A DNA stretch of 64,000 nt from Psococerastis gibbosa (GCA_963971405.1 OZ020485.1:29717921-29781920), one strand, 5' to 3'. Shown: positions 1 through 11,695, numbered from the stretch's first letter. The notes: generated by a model not told the origin, from the sequence alone. Numbers and translations are program-made.

Positions 1-359
1 CTAGACATCTGGCGGTACGCCCATAAAGTTGTCATTTCTGATCTGTTAATGTGGAAATTTGCCTTTTTTATGTGCATTTGATGGCGTTTTTGCCAAGTTT
101 TTTTAAAAATATAATAATGGTTCAAAGTTTTGCTTAGTGGTTGAAAATAGTTCTTTGTAAAGTAGAAGTTGCGCGGAGCTCATTTTTTCCCCTTTTAAGT
201 TATTAGAATAGGTATTTTTCATTTTGTTTGGAAAATTGAATGGACTGAGTACCCAGTGAAAGAGCTTAGTGAAATTTTATTCTCATTTAATGGGTTTCTT
301 TTCCCATTATTATTTTTAAATTGTTTCTCGGTTATTTCTTTTTCTTCGGGACATCGTCA
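1..359. other. Left-edge flank, no gene seen
   Basis: AT-rich sequence with no reading frame, tRNA-like box or repeat that I recognise. It lies just downstream of the 3' end of the minus-strand LINE that follows. Short open frames here have no protein-like composition. Confidence 0.5.
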
Positions 360-3300
360 TCCTGCACTGTACTTACTTTTACTTTTTCAGCGCCATTTCC
401 CTTCACGGGGGGTCGGCGGCAAGACAGCAACGCTTCCAGATCACCCGGTCTTGGGCCTGTTCCTTCGAGAGATTGGCAATTAGTAGGTCCTTCCGTGTTT
501 TACTCGCCAGTGAGATTTTTGGTCGTCCACGTGCTCTGGTTCCTGGTACGGGTGTTGATCGCACTCTTTTTATCAACTCGTTGTCCCCCCTCCTCTCGAC
601 GTGCCCCCACCAGCTTAGTCGTCTTTCTCGCAGCTTTTCGTGGATGTCTCTTGTTCTCATTTGGCATCTTATGTCGGTGTTTCTCACTCTGTCAATCAGA
701 GAAAAGCCACATGCTCTTCTTAACATACGCATTTCGGCTACATGTAGCATATTCTCCTCGTCCCTTTTGAGTGGCCAGCATTCCGACCCGTATAGTATGC
801 TCGGACGTACCATTTGTTTATACACTCGGCCTTTGAGTTTCATCGGCATCTTGCGGTCCGTCAGTATAGGTGCCATATCCCTGTATTTCATCCACCCGGC
901 CTTAATTCGACATTTGACATCATCTTCACATCCGCCATTCTGTTCAATAGTACTGCCCAGGTACTTAAATTTGTTAGTCTTGTTTATTGTGTGAGTGCCT
1001 ATGCTGATGGATCCCGGCTCCTGTCTAACGCACTCCATGTACTCCGTCTTATCTTTGTTCACTTTCAGTCCCTCCTTCTCCAGCGTTTTTACCCATGTAT
1101 TCAGGTTAGCTTCAGCATCTTGGCGACTGTCTGCTGTGAGGACGACATCATCTGCAAATAGGATACTCTTCGGAGCTTCGCCCTGGATTTGTTCCGTCAC
1201 CGCATCCATTACTATCAAGAAGAGGAAAGGGCTTAGTGCAGAGCCCTGGTGTAGCCCAAAATTGACAGAGAAGCTTTCGCTCAATCCTGCTGCGCTTCTT
1301 ACTTTCGTGGTGCACCCCCGGTACATATCCTGGATTACCCTTATATACTCCGCCAACACTCCGTGCTTCTTCAGGCAGTCCCATATTAGGTCCCGCGGGA
1401 TCCTGTCGTAGGCTTTCTCTAAGTCGATAAAAACGTAATGCAGTTGTCTTTGATGATCTCTATGCCGTTCCAGCATTGTTCGCACAACATATATACCGTC
1501 TGTAGTGCCTCTGCCTTTCATGAATCCAAGCTGGTTTTCTGAAATGTTGCACTCTATCTGGCTTCTCAATCTGGTGTCAATTACCCTCTCGTACCACTTC
1601 ATACAATGGCACATTAGTTTGATAGGTCTATAGTTATTGCACGATTGGGCATCTCCTTTCTGTTTGTAGATGGGCACGGTTGTACTTGCCCTCCACTGCT
1701 CTGGGATTTCTCCCCCATTTAAAACTTTATTAACCAATTTTGTCATGAAGTTCACCCTACTGCTCCCCAGTGCCTTGAAGACATCAATTGGTATATTGTC
1801 TGGTCCCACTGCTTTTCCTCTTTTCATTTTGTCGAGTGCCTTCTTGACTTCTTCTTCGTCAAACTCCTGCACGGGTCCCTCGCACACGTCTTCCTGCCAC
1901 TCCTCTCTTGTTCCCCCAGTGTTCATAATCGTGTCAAAATAGTCTCTCCATCTTTTCGTAATATCATCGCTTTTTGTTAGTACTCGTCCTGCCTCATCCT
2001 TGATACATTTTATAGCTCCCATGTCCTGCTGCAGCTTTGCTTTATTTTTAGCTATTTTGTAGATCTTCTGCTCCCCCTCTCTCGTGCTCAATTCTTCGTA
2101 CCACCTCTGTGTAGCCTGGTCCCTTGCTGCCCTTATCGTTCTCTTCGCCAGTCTCTTGCAATTTTTATATTCTTCATGCTTCTCAGGCACTCTATCACCT
2201 TGCCATGCTCTAAAAGCGCATTTCTTTTCCTTCAGGGCTTTCTGTACCTCTTCGTTCCACCACCAGGCATCCCGCTCTATCTTCTTGCCCCCCTTCGACT
2301 TGCCAAGTACTTCTTCGGCCTCACATATTACGTTTCTTTGGAATGAGACCCAAACATCATTTGCTGTAAGGTTTTGCCATTGTGCATCTAGGCCTTGTAA
2401 ATGCTCTTCAATTCGCTGCTTAAACACCTCTCTCTTGTCTTGGTCGCTCTGGAGCAAGTACCACTTTATTTTCGGCTGCAGTTCTACTTGTCTATTCCTT
2501 CTTCCTTTAAACTGCAAATCTGCGACAAGAAGCCTGTGTTGTTCTGCGATTGGGTCCCCCGGGATAACTTTGCAGTCCAAACAGCAGTTTCTTTGCGTCT
2601 TTTTCATAATTATGAAGTCGATCTGCGTTTTCGCGTTACCACTCTTGTATGTAATTAAATGTTCATCTCGTTTTAAGAACCATGTGTTGGCCAGCCACAA
2701 GTCTTGTGATACCGCCCACTCCAATAGGGTCTTTCCTGCTTCATTTCTTACCCCGAAAGCGCGGCCGCCATGGCATCCCTCGTACCCATCGCTGTCCTTC
2801 CCAACATGCCCGTTCATATCTGCTCCGATTATAAAACATTCATTGTCCGGTATTTTCCGCATTAGGTCATCTAACTCCTGATAGAAAATTTCTTTTTCTT
2901 CACCCGTGCACCCCACTTGCGGGGCATAGGCACTGATAACATTTAACACTAACTTGTCCGTTAAAATGAGTTTGCATAAAATAATTCGATCACTTCGTCT
3001 CTCTACTTCGACTACAGAATCCTTCAGGCTGGGTTCCAGAATGACTCCTACTCCATTCCTCTTACTCTCCCTTCCATAGTATATTAGTTTGTATCCATCT
3101 CCTAGTTCTCGGCTTCTTTCACCTTTCCATTTGGTCTCTTGGACACATAATATATTGATTTTCCTGGCTTGCATAGTCTTTACAATTTCCAAGCTTCTGC
3201 CTGTCATCGAGCCCACGTTAAGTGAGGCGAAGCGGATCATCGTCTTTCTACTTACGTCATTTCTTGCTCTTCCCTTTCTTCTCCTCTTCTTTCTTCTATT

Positions 3301-3780
3301 CCTCGTTCTTCTTTGGTCCTTGTTGGTTGCTGATCCTCGGGTTCTTGTCACTGCAACCGGGTCTCGCTGCAGTGCGTCGCTTATGGGGGACGCCCTAGCC
3401 AAATCTCTCTCATATATTTCTTCGTCTGTCATACTGTTTTGTTTTAGTCTCCTTTTCAACCGGCCGACTACGCCTGACGTCTTGGTTTGGATCGAGAACC
3501 TTCTCTAGGTTGGTTGTCTTACCAGACTAACGGGGCCACCTCCCCGGGGAGCACTTATAGCGGTGCTGGCTCGCTTTGACACAGGCTTTCATAGGCGTTG
3601 GGGTATTTCCTGGACAGTGGCCCCCCACAGGTCACTGCCGCCCCGCCTCCAGTCCTGCCGCTGTTTGGTCGGGGACTGCTTATTGGTTATTCGCAGCTAA
3701 CCTCCATATCTGGAGGCCGTTCACTATCCGCCACCTGTGACCCCGCTAGTGGCCAACAGCTTCAGCCTGTACCTTTACCA
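360..3780 (-). mobile_element. Near-complete LINE (RTE-like) with 5' and 3' flanking sequence
   Basis: A minus-strand non-LTR retrotransposon. The single reading frame at 403-3459 is followed on the minus strand by a short 3' tail near 360-400 containing repeated AAAAGTA-like units. It is preceded by a GC-rich stretch (about 3460-3780) that fits a 5' untranslated region and ends where a separate repeat begins at 3816. I could not define exact ends or a target-site duplication. There is no poly(A) tail. RTE-type elements usually end in short tandem repeats, which agrees with what is seen. Confidence 0.75.
403..3459 (-). CDS. LINE ORF: AP endonuclease + reverse transcriptase, intact
   Basis: A 1018-residue uninterrupted protein that would nick target DNA and copy the element's RNA into the genome. 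Residues 40-72 are very basic (RRTRNRRKKRRRKGRAR), a possible nuclear or RNA-binding segment. Residues 74-316 form an AP-type endonuclease: N81, E108 in VQETKW, Y178 in SAYAP, D214 and N216 in GADMNG, D281 in QIDF and H308 in EQHRLLVAD. Residues about 550-840 are the reverse transcriptase, with D679 in FIDLEKAYD, the QGSALSP block and the catalytic FADD at 768-771. The C-terminal part carries a WWGHVERR-like block and lacks RNase H. Single-ORF architecture and these motifs point to the RTE group; the clade is inferred, not tested. No stops or frameshifts are present, so the copy is probably young. The first ATG was taken as start. Confidence 0.93.
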   Translation of the reverse strand: MKRRLKQNSMTDEEIYERDLARASPISDALQRDPVAVTRTRGSATNKDQRRTRNRRKKRRRKGRARNDVSRKTMIRFASLNVGSMTGRSLEIVKTMQARKINILCVQETKWKGERSRELGDGYKLIYYGRESKRNGVGVILEPSLKDSVVEVERRSDRIILCKLILTDKLVLNVISAYAPQVGCTGEEKEIFYQELDDLMRKIPDNECFIIGADMNGHVGKDSDGYEGCHGGRAFGVRNEAGKTLLEWAVSQDLWLANTWFLKRDEHLITYKSGNAKTQIDFIIMKKTQRNCCLDCKVIPGDPIAEQHRLLVADLQFKGRRNRQVELQPKIKWYLLQSDQDKREVFKQRIEEHLQGLDAQWQNLTANDVWVSFQRNVICEAEEVLGKSKGGKKIERDAWWWNEEVQKALKEKKCAFRAWQGDRVPEKHEEYKNCKRLAKRTIRAARDQATQRWYEELSTREGEQKIYKIAKNKAKLQQDMGAIKCIKDEAGRVLTKSDDITKRWRDYFDTIMNTGGTREEWQEDVCEGPVQEFDEEEVKKALDKMKRGKAVGPDNIPIDVFKALGSSRVNFMTKLVNKVLNGGEIPEQWRASTTVPIYKQKGDAQSCNNYRPIKLMCHCMKWYERVIDTRLRSQIECNISENQLGFMKGRGTTDGIYVVRTMLERHRDHQRQLHYVFIDLEKAYDRIPRDLIWDCLKKHGVLAEYIRVIQDMYRGCTTKVRSAAGLSESFSVNFGLHQGSALSPFLFLIVMDAVTEQIQGEAPKSILFADDVVLTADSRQDAEANLNTWVKTLEKEGLKVNKDKTEYMECVRQEPGSISIGTHTINKTNKFKYLGSTIEQNGGCEDDVKCRIKAGWMKYRDMAPILTDRKMPMKLKGRVYKQMVRPSILYGSECWPLKRDEENMLHVAEMRMLRRACGFSLIDRVRNTDIRCQMRTRDIHEKLRERRLSWWGHVERRGDNELIKRVRSTPVPGTRARGRPKISLASKTRKDLLIANLSKEQAQDRVIWKRCCLAADPP

Positions 3781-3815
3781 ATAGACTACACTGTACAGTA
3801 TGCGTGTACAGTATA

Positions 3816-4155
3816 TAGGTTCAGAATGCATTGTAACTTCCTCGCTTTCCTGTCAGTACTGTATGTAGTAGAAGGAAACCTTTGTGATGGTCGAAATTTT
3901 CGATTTTAAAATTTCAGCAGATTTACACCTTTTGAGGTCCCAGGAACAAACAAAGTGGATTAATGAAATGTCTGTCATGAATATGTAGGTTCAGAATGCA
4001 TTTTAACTTCCTCGCTTTCCTATTTTTACTGTATGTAGTAGAAGGAAAACTTTGTGATGGTTGAAATTTTCGATTTTAAAATTTCAGCAGATTTACACCT
4101 TTTGAGGCCCCAGGAGCAAACAAAGTGGTTTAATGAAATGTCTGTCTGTCGGTCT
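3816..4155. repeat. Tandem duplication, 2 x 170 bp, of a dispersed repeat
   Basis: Two near-identical units start at 3816 and 3986 with TAGGTTCAGAATGCA. Each contains TTGTGATGGT, TTTTCGATTTTAAAATTTCA and ends near AATGAAATGTCTGTC. The second runs on into CTGTCTGTCGGTCTGTCTG. Related sequence occurs at 54544-54640 and 63505-63700 (same strand) and 15035-15130 (opposite strand), so this is a dispersed family duplicated in tandem here. It does not look coding. Confidence 0.8.
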
Positions 4156-5449
4156 GTCTGTAACTCGATTTGTGGCCAAATTACTCGATAGAATTTGATG
4201 AAATTCGGCATGTACATGGGTTAAATTTAGTTAAATTTAGTCAGAATTATTTTAAATTTTCTGACTGATATTAATGCAATTTTGAAAATGCCTCCCAAGA
4301 TAAGCAGTCAATATTTATTTTTCCTATACATGAAAAATGAAGAGGAACAATGCGTTGAATCGTTCGAGAGTACTGTTTTTCTTACATCTTGTCCTTTTCG
4401 GAGCCTTCAGTTTTGTTAGAGCTATGTTGTTGAAGGAATATAAAATATTTACTGGAATTATTATCCAAATTTTTGCATACAAAAAACGTGGCTAATTAAA
4501 CAAATTCTCGTTCCACAGTAGCTATATTGGCAAAATCTTGGACCACCTCCTAAAGTAGTATATGAACTTTGATAATGCACTATAATTTGTTTCTATGAAC
4601 TATTGTTAATCTATAAAATAAAATAATCTAAAAGAAAGACGCATTGGCAATTTTCCGACGCTCACCCCTAATGTTAGTGTACAGTGTAATCTGAGTGGTG
4701 AAGAATCGCTCGAAGGACTCTTTGTGGGAGCGTAAGTAAGAGCTGAGGCAAAAGGTGAAACCGCTGAAAAATACTATGTACTATACTCTTTCTATGTGAT
4801 GGAACTCTCAGTTATACTGAAAACTACCCCCGTACTTACTGGCGAGAGCGGCGACCATTCGACCAAGAGCCAAGTGATTGATTCCAATAAAATGTATTAT
4901 ATGCCCTGGTATAAAAGCTGACTGGTCCGTAACGTAAATGGGTCACTGTGTTGCTTACGTTATGGGATTGGGATTCCAGCGATAACTGCTGAAAGTTTCG
5001 CTGCTGAATCATAATTTTGGTGCCCTTTGTCTGCACGTTTTGATCGTGAAACAATGGGGCTGTGTTTTACTCTCCAATTGTACTGCTAATTTTACATTAT
5101 TCTTTTCAGTTAACTGTAGCCAGTATCTATTTCCGTGGTCATATTATTCATTTTATTAATAATGGACTACTTTCGTATAAAAATTCATGATAAAAGGAGG
5201 TGAAATCCTAAGGTTTTTATTGGTTGGGCGCAATCATTTTCTTATACGAAAGTTGACCATTGTTGAATCTTCATTGCAATAAATTCTGCCTGTCTTCTCT
5301 GATTATTTGGATATTTAAAAATTTACATCTTCCATTTTTTCAACTAGTAAATATGCACAGTATTTGCACATATTCTAAGAAGATAGGGTGACGTCGCTGA
5401 CTACTGCCCAAACGGAATCGGCCATGACGGGGGTAGATTTCTCTATCTC
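4156..5449. other. AT-rich stretch without recognised features
   Basis: Only short open frames and microsatellite-like AT runs. The first 70 bases continue the preceding repeat's tail. Nothing that I can support as an exon. Confidence 0.4.
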
Positions 5450-5708
5450 AAAGGCTCGGCATACACGGGCGATTCGACACGCGCGAGCTGCCGACGTCTT
5501 TTTTTATTGTAGAAATGGGGCTTGATGCAAACCCACAGAGTCTACTTTAGAAGATTTCTGAGCTGGCGTGTCTAGGGGAAGACCATGCACTTCCGTTCGT
5601 TCACGCCAGCTTCAGAATCGGACGAAAAAGCTTCTGCTCATTTGCTGCAATGAAAAAGAAACGTCGGCAACTCGCGCGTGTCGAATCGTTCGTGTGTACC
5701 GATCCTTT
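5450..5708. mobile_element. Foldback element with ~65-bp terminal inverted repeats
   Basis: The left arm (5450-5520) starts AAAGGCTCGGCATACACG and contains CGATTCGACACGCGCGAG. The right arm (5640-5708) is its reverse complement with a few mismatches, ending CCGATCCTTT. A second inner pair (GAGCTGGCGTG near 5559 and CACGCCAGCTTC near 5606) makes the middle palindromic too. It is non-coding. I see no clear target-site duplication, so the superfamily is not assigned. Confidence 0.75.
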
Positions 5709-5775
5709 GAATTATCCCTTGAAATCTCAATCAGTGTGAACGCAGTTTTTTTTTTGTGATATTCTCACTGCTTAC

Positions 5776-5974
5776 CGGCGGAGCTGCCTTTTCGTGAGTA
5801 TGAGCCCCATGAGGACAAGGTTGGCTCCCATGCCCAGGGCGCCAAGACTGAACATGAGGGTGGCCTCCGTGGCGCCCCCAGGGTGACACTGGAAGCTCTT
5901 GTTGATGGTAGTGCCGTTCGGGTTAGCGATGCTGCCATACCGGAGGTTGGCCCCGATCATGGCCACCGCAGATC
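5776..5974 (-). CDS. Internal exon of an unidentified membrane protein, possibly a GPCR N-terminus + TM1
   Basis: On the minus strand a good acceptor (TTGGTTGCAG) precedes GATCTGCGG and a strong donor (CCG followed by GTAAGC) closes a 199-bp open exon, intron phases 1 and 2. Composition is far more GC-rich than the surroundings, as expected of coding sequence. The peptide has two N-glycosylation sequons (NGT, NKS) and one cysteine, then about 23 hydrophobic residues (ATLMFSLGALGMGANLVLMG...) ending in the basic TKRQLRR. A glycosylated outside segment followed by a helix with a GxxxAN motif and a basic inner end resembles the first helix of rhodopsin-type receptors; this is inference from one exon. 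Another multi-pass protein is possible. No partner exons were found; downstream sequence is interrupted by the LINE at 0.4-3.8 kb. Reading through the donor gives an immediate TAA. Confidence 0.5.
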
Positions 5975-6029
5975 CTGCAACCAAGCCCAGTACATTACAT
6001 TAAGTTAGGTTAGGACAATTTTGAGTAGT

Positions 6030-6168
6030 GGTACAGACGAAAGGTTGTTGGTTGAAGTCCCACACTTGCTATGTTTTCTGGCCATCCTTCGGTGGGCATG
6101 TAAAGCAGACGTGTTACAGTGGGCTTAAGAGCCCTAAATTCGCTAGGTTAACTTAGTAACGGAACATA
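6030..6168 (+). mobile_element. tRNA-Glu-like SINE, copy 1 (head damaged)
   Basis: Shares with the copies at 11.9, 31.3 and 50.6 kb the tRNA-like head (GAGTAGTGGTACAGA, then CGAAAGGTTGTTGGTTGAAG), a middle block (TTTTCTGGCCATCCTTCGG) and the end AACTTAGTAACGGAAC. About 14 bases corresponding to the anticodon arm are missing compared with the 11.9-kb copy, and the B box is altered. Confidence 0.8.
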
Positions 6169-7319
6169 AAAGTCATTTATTTATTTATATTTTGTATTAT
6201 ACATATAAATAGCGTCATCTTGATCAAATATTTATAATTATGGAAGGGAAATTTTAGTAAGTGCGTTATAGGCCTTTTGTAGCAGATCTGAATCAGTACT
6301 GCAGGAAGTGGGTGCACACCTAGTGTCGTATTATTTAGAGGCTTGACTCCACCACCATTTAATACCGCCAATATTTAAAATTCGTAACAATTTTCTCTCT
6401 CACTGTTTCTAATTTATCATTGAGTGTGAAATAAAAGTAAAGAGACTATTGCTAATATTATTAGGTCTCATGTGCCGATTCAAATGTGCCGGTCTATTTT
6501 GATAACAGGTTGCTTAACAAAGTTGTCATCTTCGTAAACAAACATTGCCATTCCTAAAATAAAAAGATTGTAGCATTGCACGGACATGAGGCAGGTAAAA
6601 TAGCTCCAAAAAGACCTATTTCCTCCCCAAAAATCAGACAACGGAATATAATTTAGTTATACTTCTAAAACAAAATACGATTCTGTATCAATATGTTTGG
6701 AGAAAACGAAAATGAGTTCCCAGTGGTAAACTGGTGTGTCTAAATGACTGCACCAGCAGTGGCTCAGCAGTGAAACATCTGCTTTCTGCAATCTGCCTTT
6801 ATGCACCAACCCATTTGCTCGGATGTATCTCGACAGATTTGCAGATCTGCCTTTGTGCTCTGAACCGGTAAGTGAACCGTCACGCGTTAAATCCTCCACT
6901 CACAATTCCATATTTCATTCCCATTTCGGCGAGTCTTTTTATCGGTCCTAAAGTTTGAGATTTGTAAGAGAACTCGTAGAGGTGAAGTAAAGTAAACCTA
7001 AACCGTCTTTAACTTATCCCTATAGTGTTCAGGCTATGCTCGCTGTCCATAATGACTTTGTAACGGTTCTATCAGTTTTTAATAAACAAAAGTAGTTTGC
7101 TAAATAAATAGGATCGGTGCGACCATCCATTGTAAACTATTTTATATTGAAAATTGCCCCATTACTAGCTAGGTATTGGTTGCGCAGTTATTGTCATCAG
7201 TCATAAAATTGTGACCTTGTTTAAAATGGAAGTTTTCGAATCAACTGTGCGGTCAAAAGCAGACACCAGTTTATTTATACCATCTAAATTTTTTTATACC
7301 ATATATATTTATACCATAT
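6169..7319. other. Non-coding stretch, nothing recognised
   Basis: No convincing exon, tRNA or repeat. The 7265-7319 end has repeated ATACCATATA-like units next to the LINE fragment that follows. Confidence 0.35.
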
Positions 7320-7937
7320 AAAAAAACTGACAAATACAAATACCTTGGGGTAATCATAGACCAGCACTTACGCTGGAGGATTCATATACAAATTACAGCG
7401 ACAAGATTGAGACAGACTATGTATAAATTCACTAGACTACGACACATACTTGACCGGAATACAATAAGACAAGTTTACTTCGCAACAGTACAATCACTTA
7501 TACAGTACAGTATACTTGCATGGGGTGGTGCTCACATAACCCACATTGAACCACTTGAAACTGCCATTAGGGGTGTGCTGAGAGTTATCATGTGTAAACC
7601 ATACCGTTACCCGTCCACCGGACTTTACGAAGAACTAAAAGTCCCACCTATGACGTTGACGTACGCAAGACAGCTGGCACTATACAGACAACGACAACTA
7701 CAAAATACAAACACTACAGAACTACTAACTAACCATAACATGGGAACAAGGCTTGGCACAGGTCGCACCCTCCAAATTCCAGAACACAGGACATCACTTT
7801 TTCAGCACTCGCACCTTTTCACATCCGTTAAAATTTACAACAGAATACCTCAAAATATCAAAATAATCCCTTACATAAAAAAATTTGAACGTGAAGTAAC
7901 GAGATATCTCTACACCAATTTACAAATTAATAGTTAA
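7320..7937 (+). pseudogene. LINE reverse transcriptase C-terminal fragment
   Basis: An open frame that begins abruptly inside the protein. It carries the KYKYLGVIID block that follows the palm domain, LRWRIHIQ, then the thumb-like region (VQSLIQYSILAWGG, LRVIMCKPYRYPS, LYEELKVPPM) and a stop at 7935-7937. No endonuclease or catalytic palm (FADD) remains, as is typical of incomplete reverse transcription. No RNase H follows. Group assignment is open; CR1/Jockey-like elements share this C-terminal layout. Confidence 0.85.
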
Positions 7938-8424
7938 TACAGACCCGAACACAGGATTAGCAGAGTGGCGATTCAGTAATGACATACCTTCACAACTTTA
8001 AATCTACCTACCGTATTCAATATACATACCGTATATATATGTATACATATAGATACGTAAAAGTATATATATATATGTATGTATATGAGTGGATGTGTGT
8101 ACAGTACATATATAATATTTATTCTAAAATATTCACACTATACCTCATATTACTCTTTGCCTTGCATTTTATTATTGTTTGCTATATTATTATCTTGTTT
8201 GATTCCTTTTATTTTATTTTATTTATTTATTTCTTTTCATTAAATCTAATAGTAACGATTATAGATTGTAAATTTATTATATTTCACTTTAACTTTTGTA
8301 TAAGGGGGGCCCAGCACGGGACTTGTCCTTGTCCTTGTCCTTGTCCCCTTCCAAATGTAATTAAATTGCAACTGTTGTACTTAAAGAATAAATAAAGATT
8401 ATTATTATTATTATTATTATTAGA
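7320..8424 (+). mobile_element. 5'-truncated LINE with (ATT)n tail
   Basis: Contains the C-terminal part of a reverse transcriptase (7320-7937), about 400 bp of 3' untranslated sequence with a short (CCTTGT)n run near 8325, then AATAAATAAAG and an (ATT)n tail at about 8398-8422. The last part (GCAGCACGGGACTTGTxCTT and following) reappears at 15.56 kb, which supports a shared 3' end for one family. Confidence 0.82.
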
Positions 8425-11400
8425 GTCACCACTAACCAATCACCGGTCCCGCCATCTATCAGACAGTTCAAAAATAATTTTTTACCTCAAATTATTTGGG
8501 ACAGGTTACGGTTTGTTTGCGGGCTGTCAGCTGTCGAATTTGAAGCGATATCATTGGCAGTGGAACTGACAGTTGCGATATTACAAAGTCCTGCAGAACA
8601 AACAGATCCAAAAGATTGTACGTCTGTTCAACTTGTTGAAACTGTTTTCATCCTAAATGCCCTGACTGTATAAATTTTACAAACAAAGCGGTCAGCGTCA
8701 GTTATGATAAATTGAGGCTAGAAAACAGTATAAAGTTTTTGAAATGGAGAGAAATCGGGGAAGAATTTAAATTGAGAAAGATGTGATGGTGATGACGTCA
8801 AGAGATGAAGCTAACCATTGTTGGACTGTTGGACGGGACCATTGTTTCCGCAAACAGTTCGTGACTTTCACATTTATTTTACTTGGAGATTATATCGCCA
8901 TTTTTATTCTGAATTCTATTTTTATTATTCAATTGTCTAGAAGCACTCTCTTGTACGGTACCAACTGTATATCTTATTTTTATTATATTTCAATTGTTAG
9001 CTATTGAATTTTCTATATCAGCCTGAAGTCTTGGCTCCTGTGCTACTTGCATTACAATATCAGTAGCAAAGCAATCCGACTAATTTGAGGGGACTGACTT
9101 AACTTGAATTGACCGCAGCTTGTGAATACACTCAAACACACTTCATTTTGTTGAAAGTGGTGATGTAAGCAACAATATGTCATGGTTGATGTCAAGAGAC
9201 TAATCTGAAGTGTATCTTTTCCTCCTCTTCTGACGGGAGCGGGCAAAAAGTGTGTGGGTGGATACTTAACATCTACACTGCGGGGACGAAAGATACTTAA
9301 GGACACGTTAACGATGTAAAAACGCCAACCGAAAAAAGTCATGGTATGTTACGATGAACCTGACCCTTGATATTGGCCACCCCTGACTCACAGCAAAATC
9401 TGTTAGTTTAAATTTTTGATGCAATTTAAAACACATGTTGTAAAGATTTGGTCTATCCAAGTATTTGAGGACTATTTCATGCACCATATTACTGGGTAAG
9501 AGTATTGCTAAGTTTTGGTGCTATTTTCCAATGAATTAGTTATGGGCTATATGGGCCTACGCTCATCGCCGTCAATGATGTATTGTCGGAAATTTATTTA
9601 TTTAATCTTAAATGTAGTTGTCAAATTTCTGGTCAATACACAATTATTATTATTATTATTATGATTTATCATAATTCGGTAATTTCTATCCCCTATCAAT
9701 AAAAATCACTGCACTAAACAAAGTGCACTGTACTAATAAATTCCTTATAGTACTTTCTATGAAATAGTCCTCTACTACATGGATTATGGATATACTGAAT
9801 CTTTATAATTTACGTATTAAACTCTATAAAAAAACTAAACTTACATATTTTGGCGTGATCCTAGTATTAATCATAAAACAGCGCGGGAGAATTCTTTATT
9901 TGTCATATAATAGGCACATAGCTTGGGAAGACAAACATGTTCTTCAGGGAACTTGTCTACTCTGCTGCTATAAATTACAATAAATTACAAACAGCGAAAA
10001 GATGAAACTTCTTGTGATGATAAAAAGTATTAGCTGAACTTAGAGTTCACGTAATGTGGCCTGTAAGCTTTTTGGTTTTCCGCTAACTTTTCGAGTAAAT
10101 CTCGTTCGTACAACCTTACCAAAAAATCAGAAAAGTATATTAAAAATCTCTCGTTTTTTCCTGTGGTCCGGTATCGACTGTAGTGAGAGTTTTCACCTGT
10201 ATTAATTGAATGTGGTAGTAATTCTCTTTTTTTACGTTGTTGAGTTTCGCTATTTTGCTCCAACGCTTTCAAACAAAGCAGCCCGCATATAAATTATTCG
10301 ATAACTGAGTTTTTACCCGTACTTTTTCACCATGCACATATCGCCATTGTTAAATATCGTTTCATGCAGAAAATTCTGATACTGGCCCAGCAGTCGTTGG
10401 CGTGGTGTTTGAAGATCGAGACATCATTAAAAAAATTAATATACAGTTTTTTAAAATCAGTCTTTATTTAGAAGTATTGAAAAATTAAAATATCCCTGGA
10501 TATGCGACTGAAATGGAAGATGAAGGCGAGGCTCGACATTAAAGAAAACCCTATTAGGTACTTTACCTATTAATTGGTGTGGGAAAATGCGGCTGCCGCA
10601 ACATAAAGAGTAGTGCAGAGTCCAGAGTGGATCCTCTACCAGTCCTCAAGCCTTGAACCTCGTCGTGCCACGGCGTTTTTAGGTAATGAATTAATCGAAT
10701 ACACTGCTATAGTTAAATTTTTTTAAACTTAAATCGAACCTACATACATAACAATACAGTAACTTTAATTTTTCTATTAAAATTATTTACATTTAAAATT
10801 ATACCATACTGCAGCGCTCAGCCCGTGTGCAGCTTACAATTGAAAGAAAAGTCTAACCTAGAGTAAGTAGTGTGTGTAATTGTTACTGTCTAGTCTTCGT
10901 TTGTCGGTGTTAATGCATTGAGATGTGTTTTTAAATATTTACGAAATATGTTCAATGAATAGTTGGGAGTCTGTTATAGTGCGTTAGTCCTACGTACTTG
11001 TCCTGTCTTTGTATGTCTCGTGAGGGGTACTTGTAGTGGCTGTGTGTCCATCTATCTAGTGACGTTAGGCCAGGCTTATAATGGAATTCCCTTACTGGAC
11101 CATTAACATTTGTTTTCAAAAATATTGAAATGTTGAAAACTCGAAAAAGCTATCTGATACAGATCCTATGTAATGAGTAAATTTAACTTTTACACAAACT
11201 TGCAGAATATTGGGGACTAATGGTGTAAATTAGAGAAGCTGAGAGGAAATTGTACTACAACTTGAATTAATTAGGCATCAGCTGTAAAAGGGTGGGTTTT
11301 AAACGCATTGTAATCGGTAGATAATTACAGTTTTGTTTGTATTTCATTTCTTTGGATTAGTTTTGGAACAATGTTTAATGCTACCACTTCCCCTCTGAGT

Positions 11401-11695
11401 GGATTAGTTGCAAAATTAATTCTGTTTTGCAGTGGCACTATGCGGGATTTTCTGGCTTAGTTGAGACAATATTTTGCAAATCAGACCCATAATCTGGTTG
11501 TGCACTAACTCTACGGGCTATTACAGTCAAAACAGGTGCTTTCGCTAACGCTACAGGTATGTGGCTGTGCGATAATAATGCGTGCGTCAGGCACACCCTA
11601 CTATTTCATCCTGGCCAAATCATTCAAGAAATGACAATCCGAAAGACAATTTAACTCAGAAGAATAGAATTTATCAAATCCTTGTTGAACAAACA
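8425..11695. other. 3.3-kb non-coding stretch
   Basis: Apart from an (ATT)n microsatellite at about 9645-9662, no gene was found. The segment 10490-10690 ends in CGTCGTGCCACGGCGTTTTT, which reappears reverse-complemented at about 60.2 kb, so it includes part of a dispersed repeat. No open frame has convincing splice sites or protein-like composition. Confidence 0.4.

Noticed and set aside
321..994. Plus-strand open frames opposite the LINE protein
   Set aside because: They are the complement of the endonuclease-reverse transcriptase frame and have no protein-like motifs.
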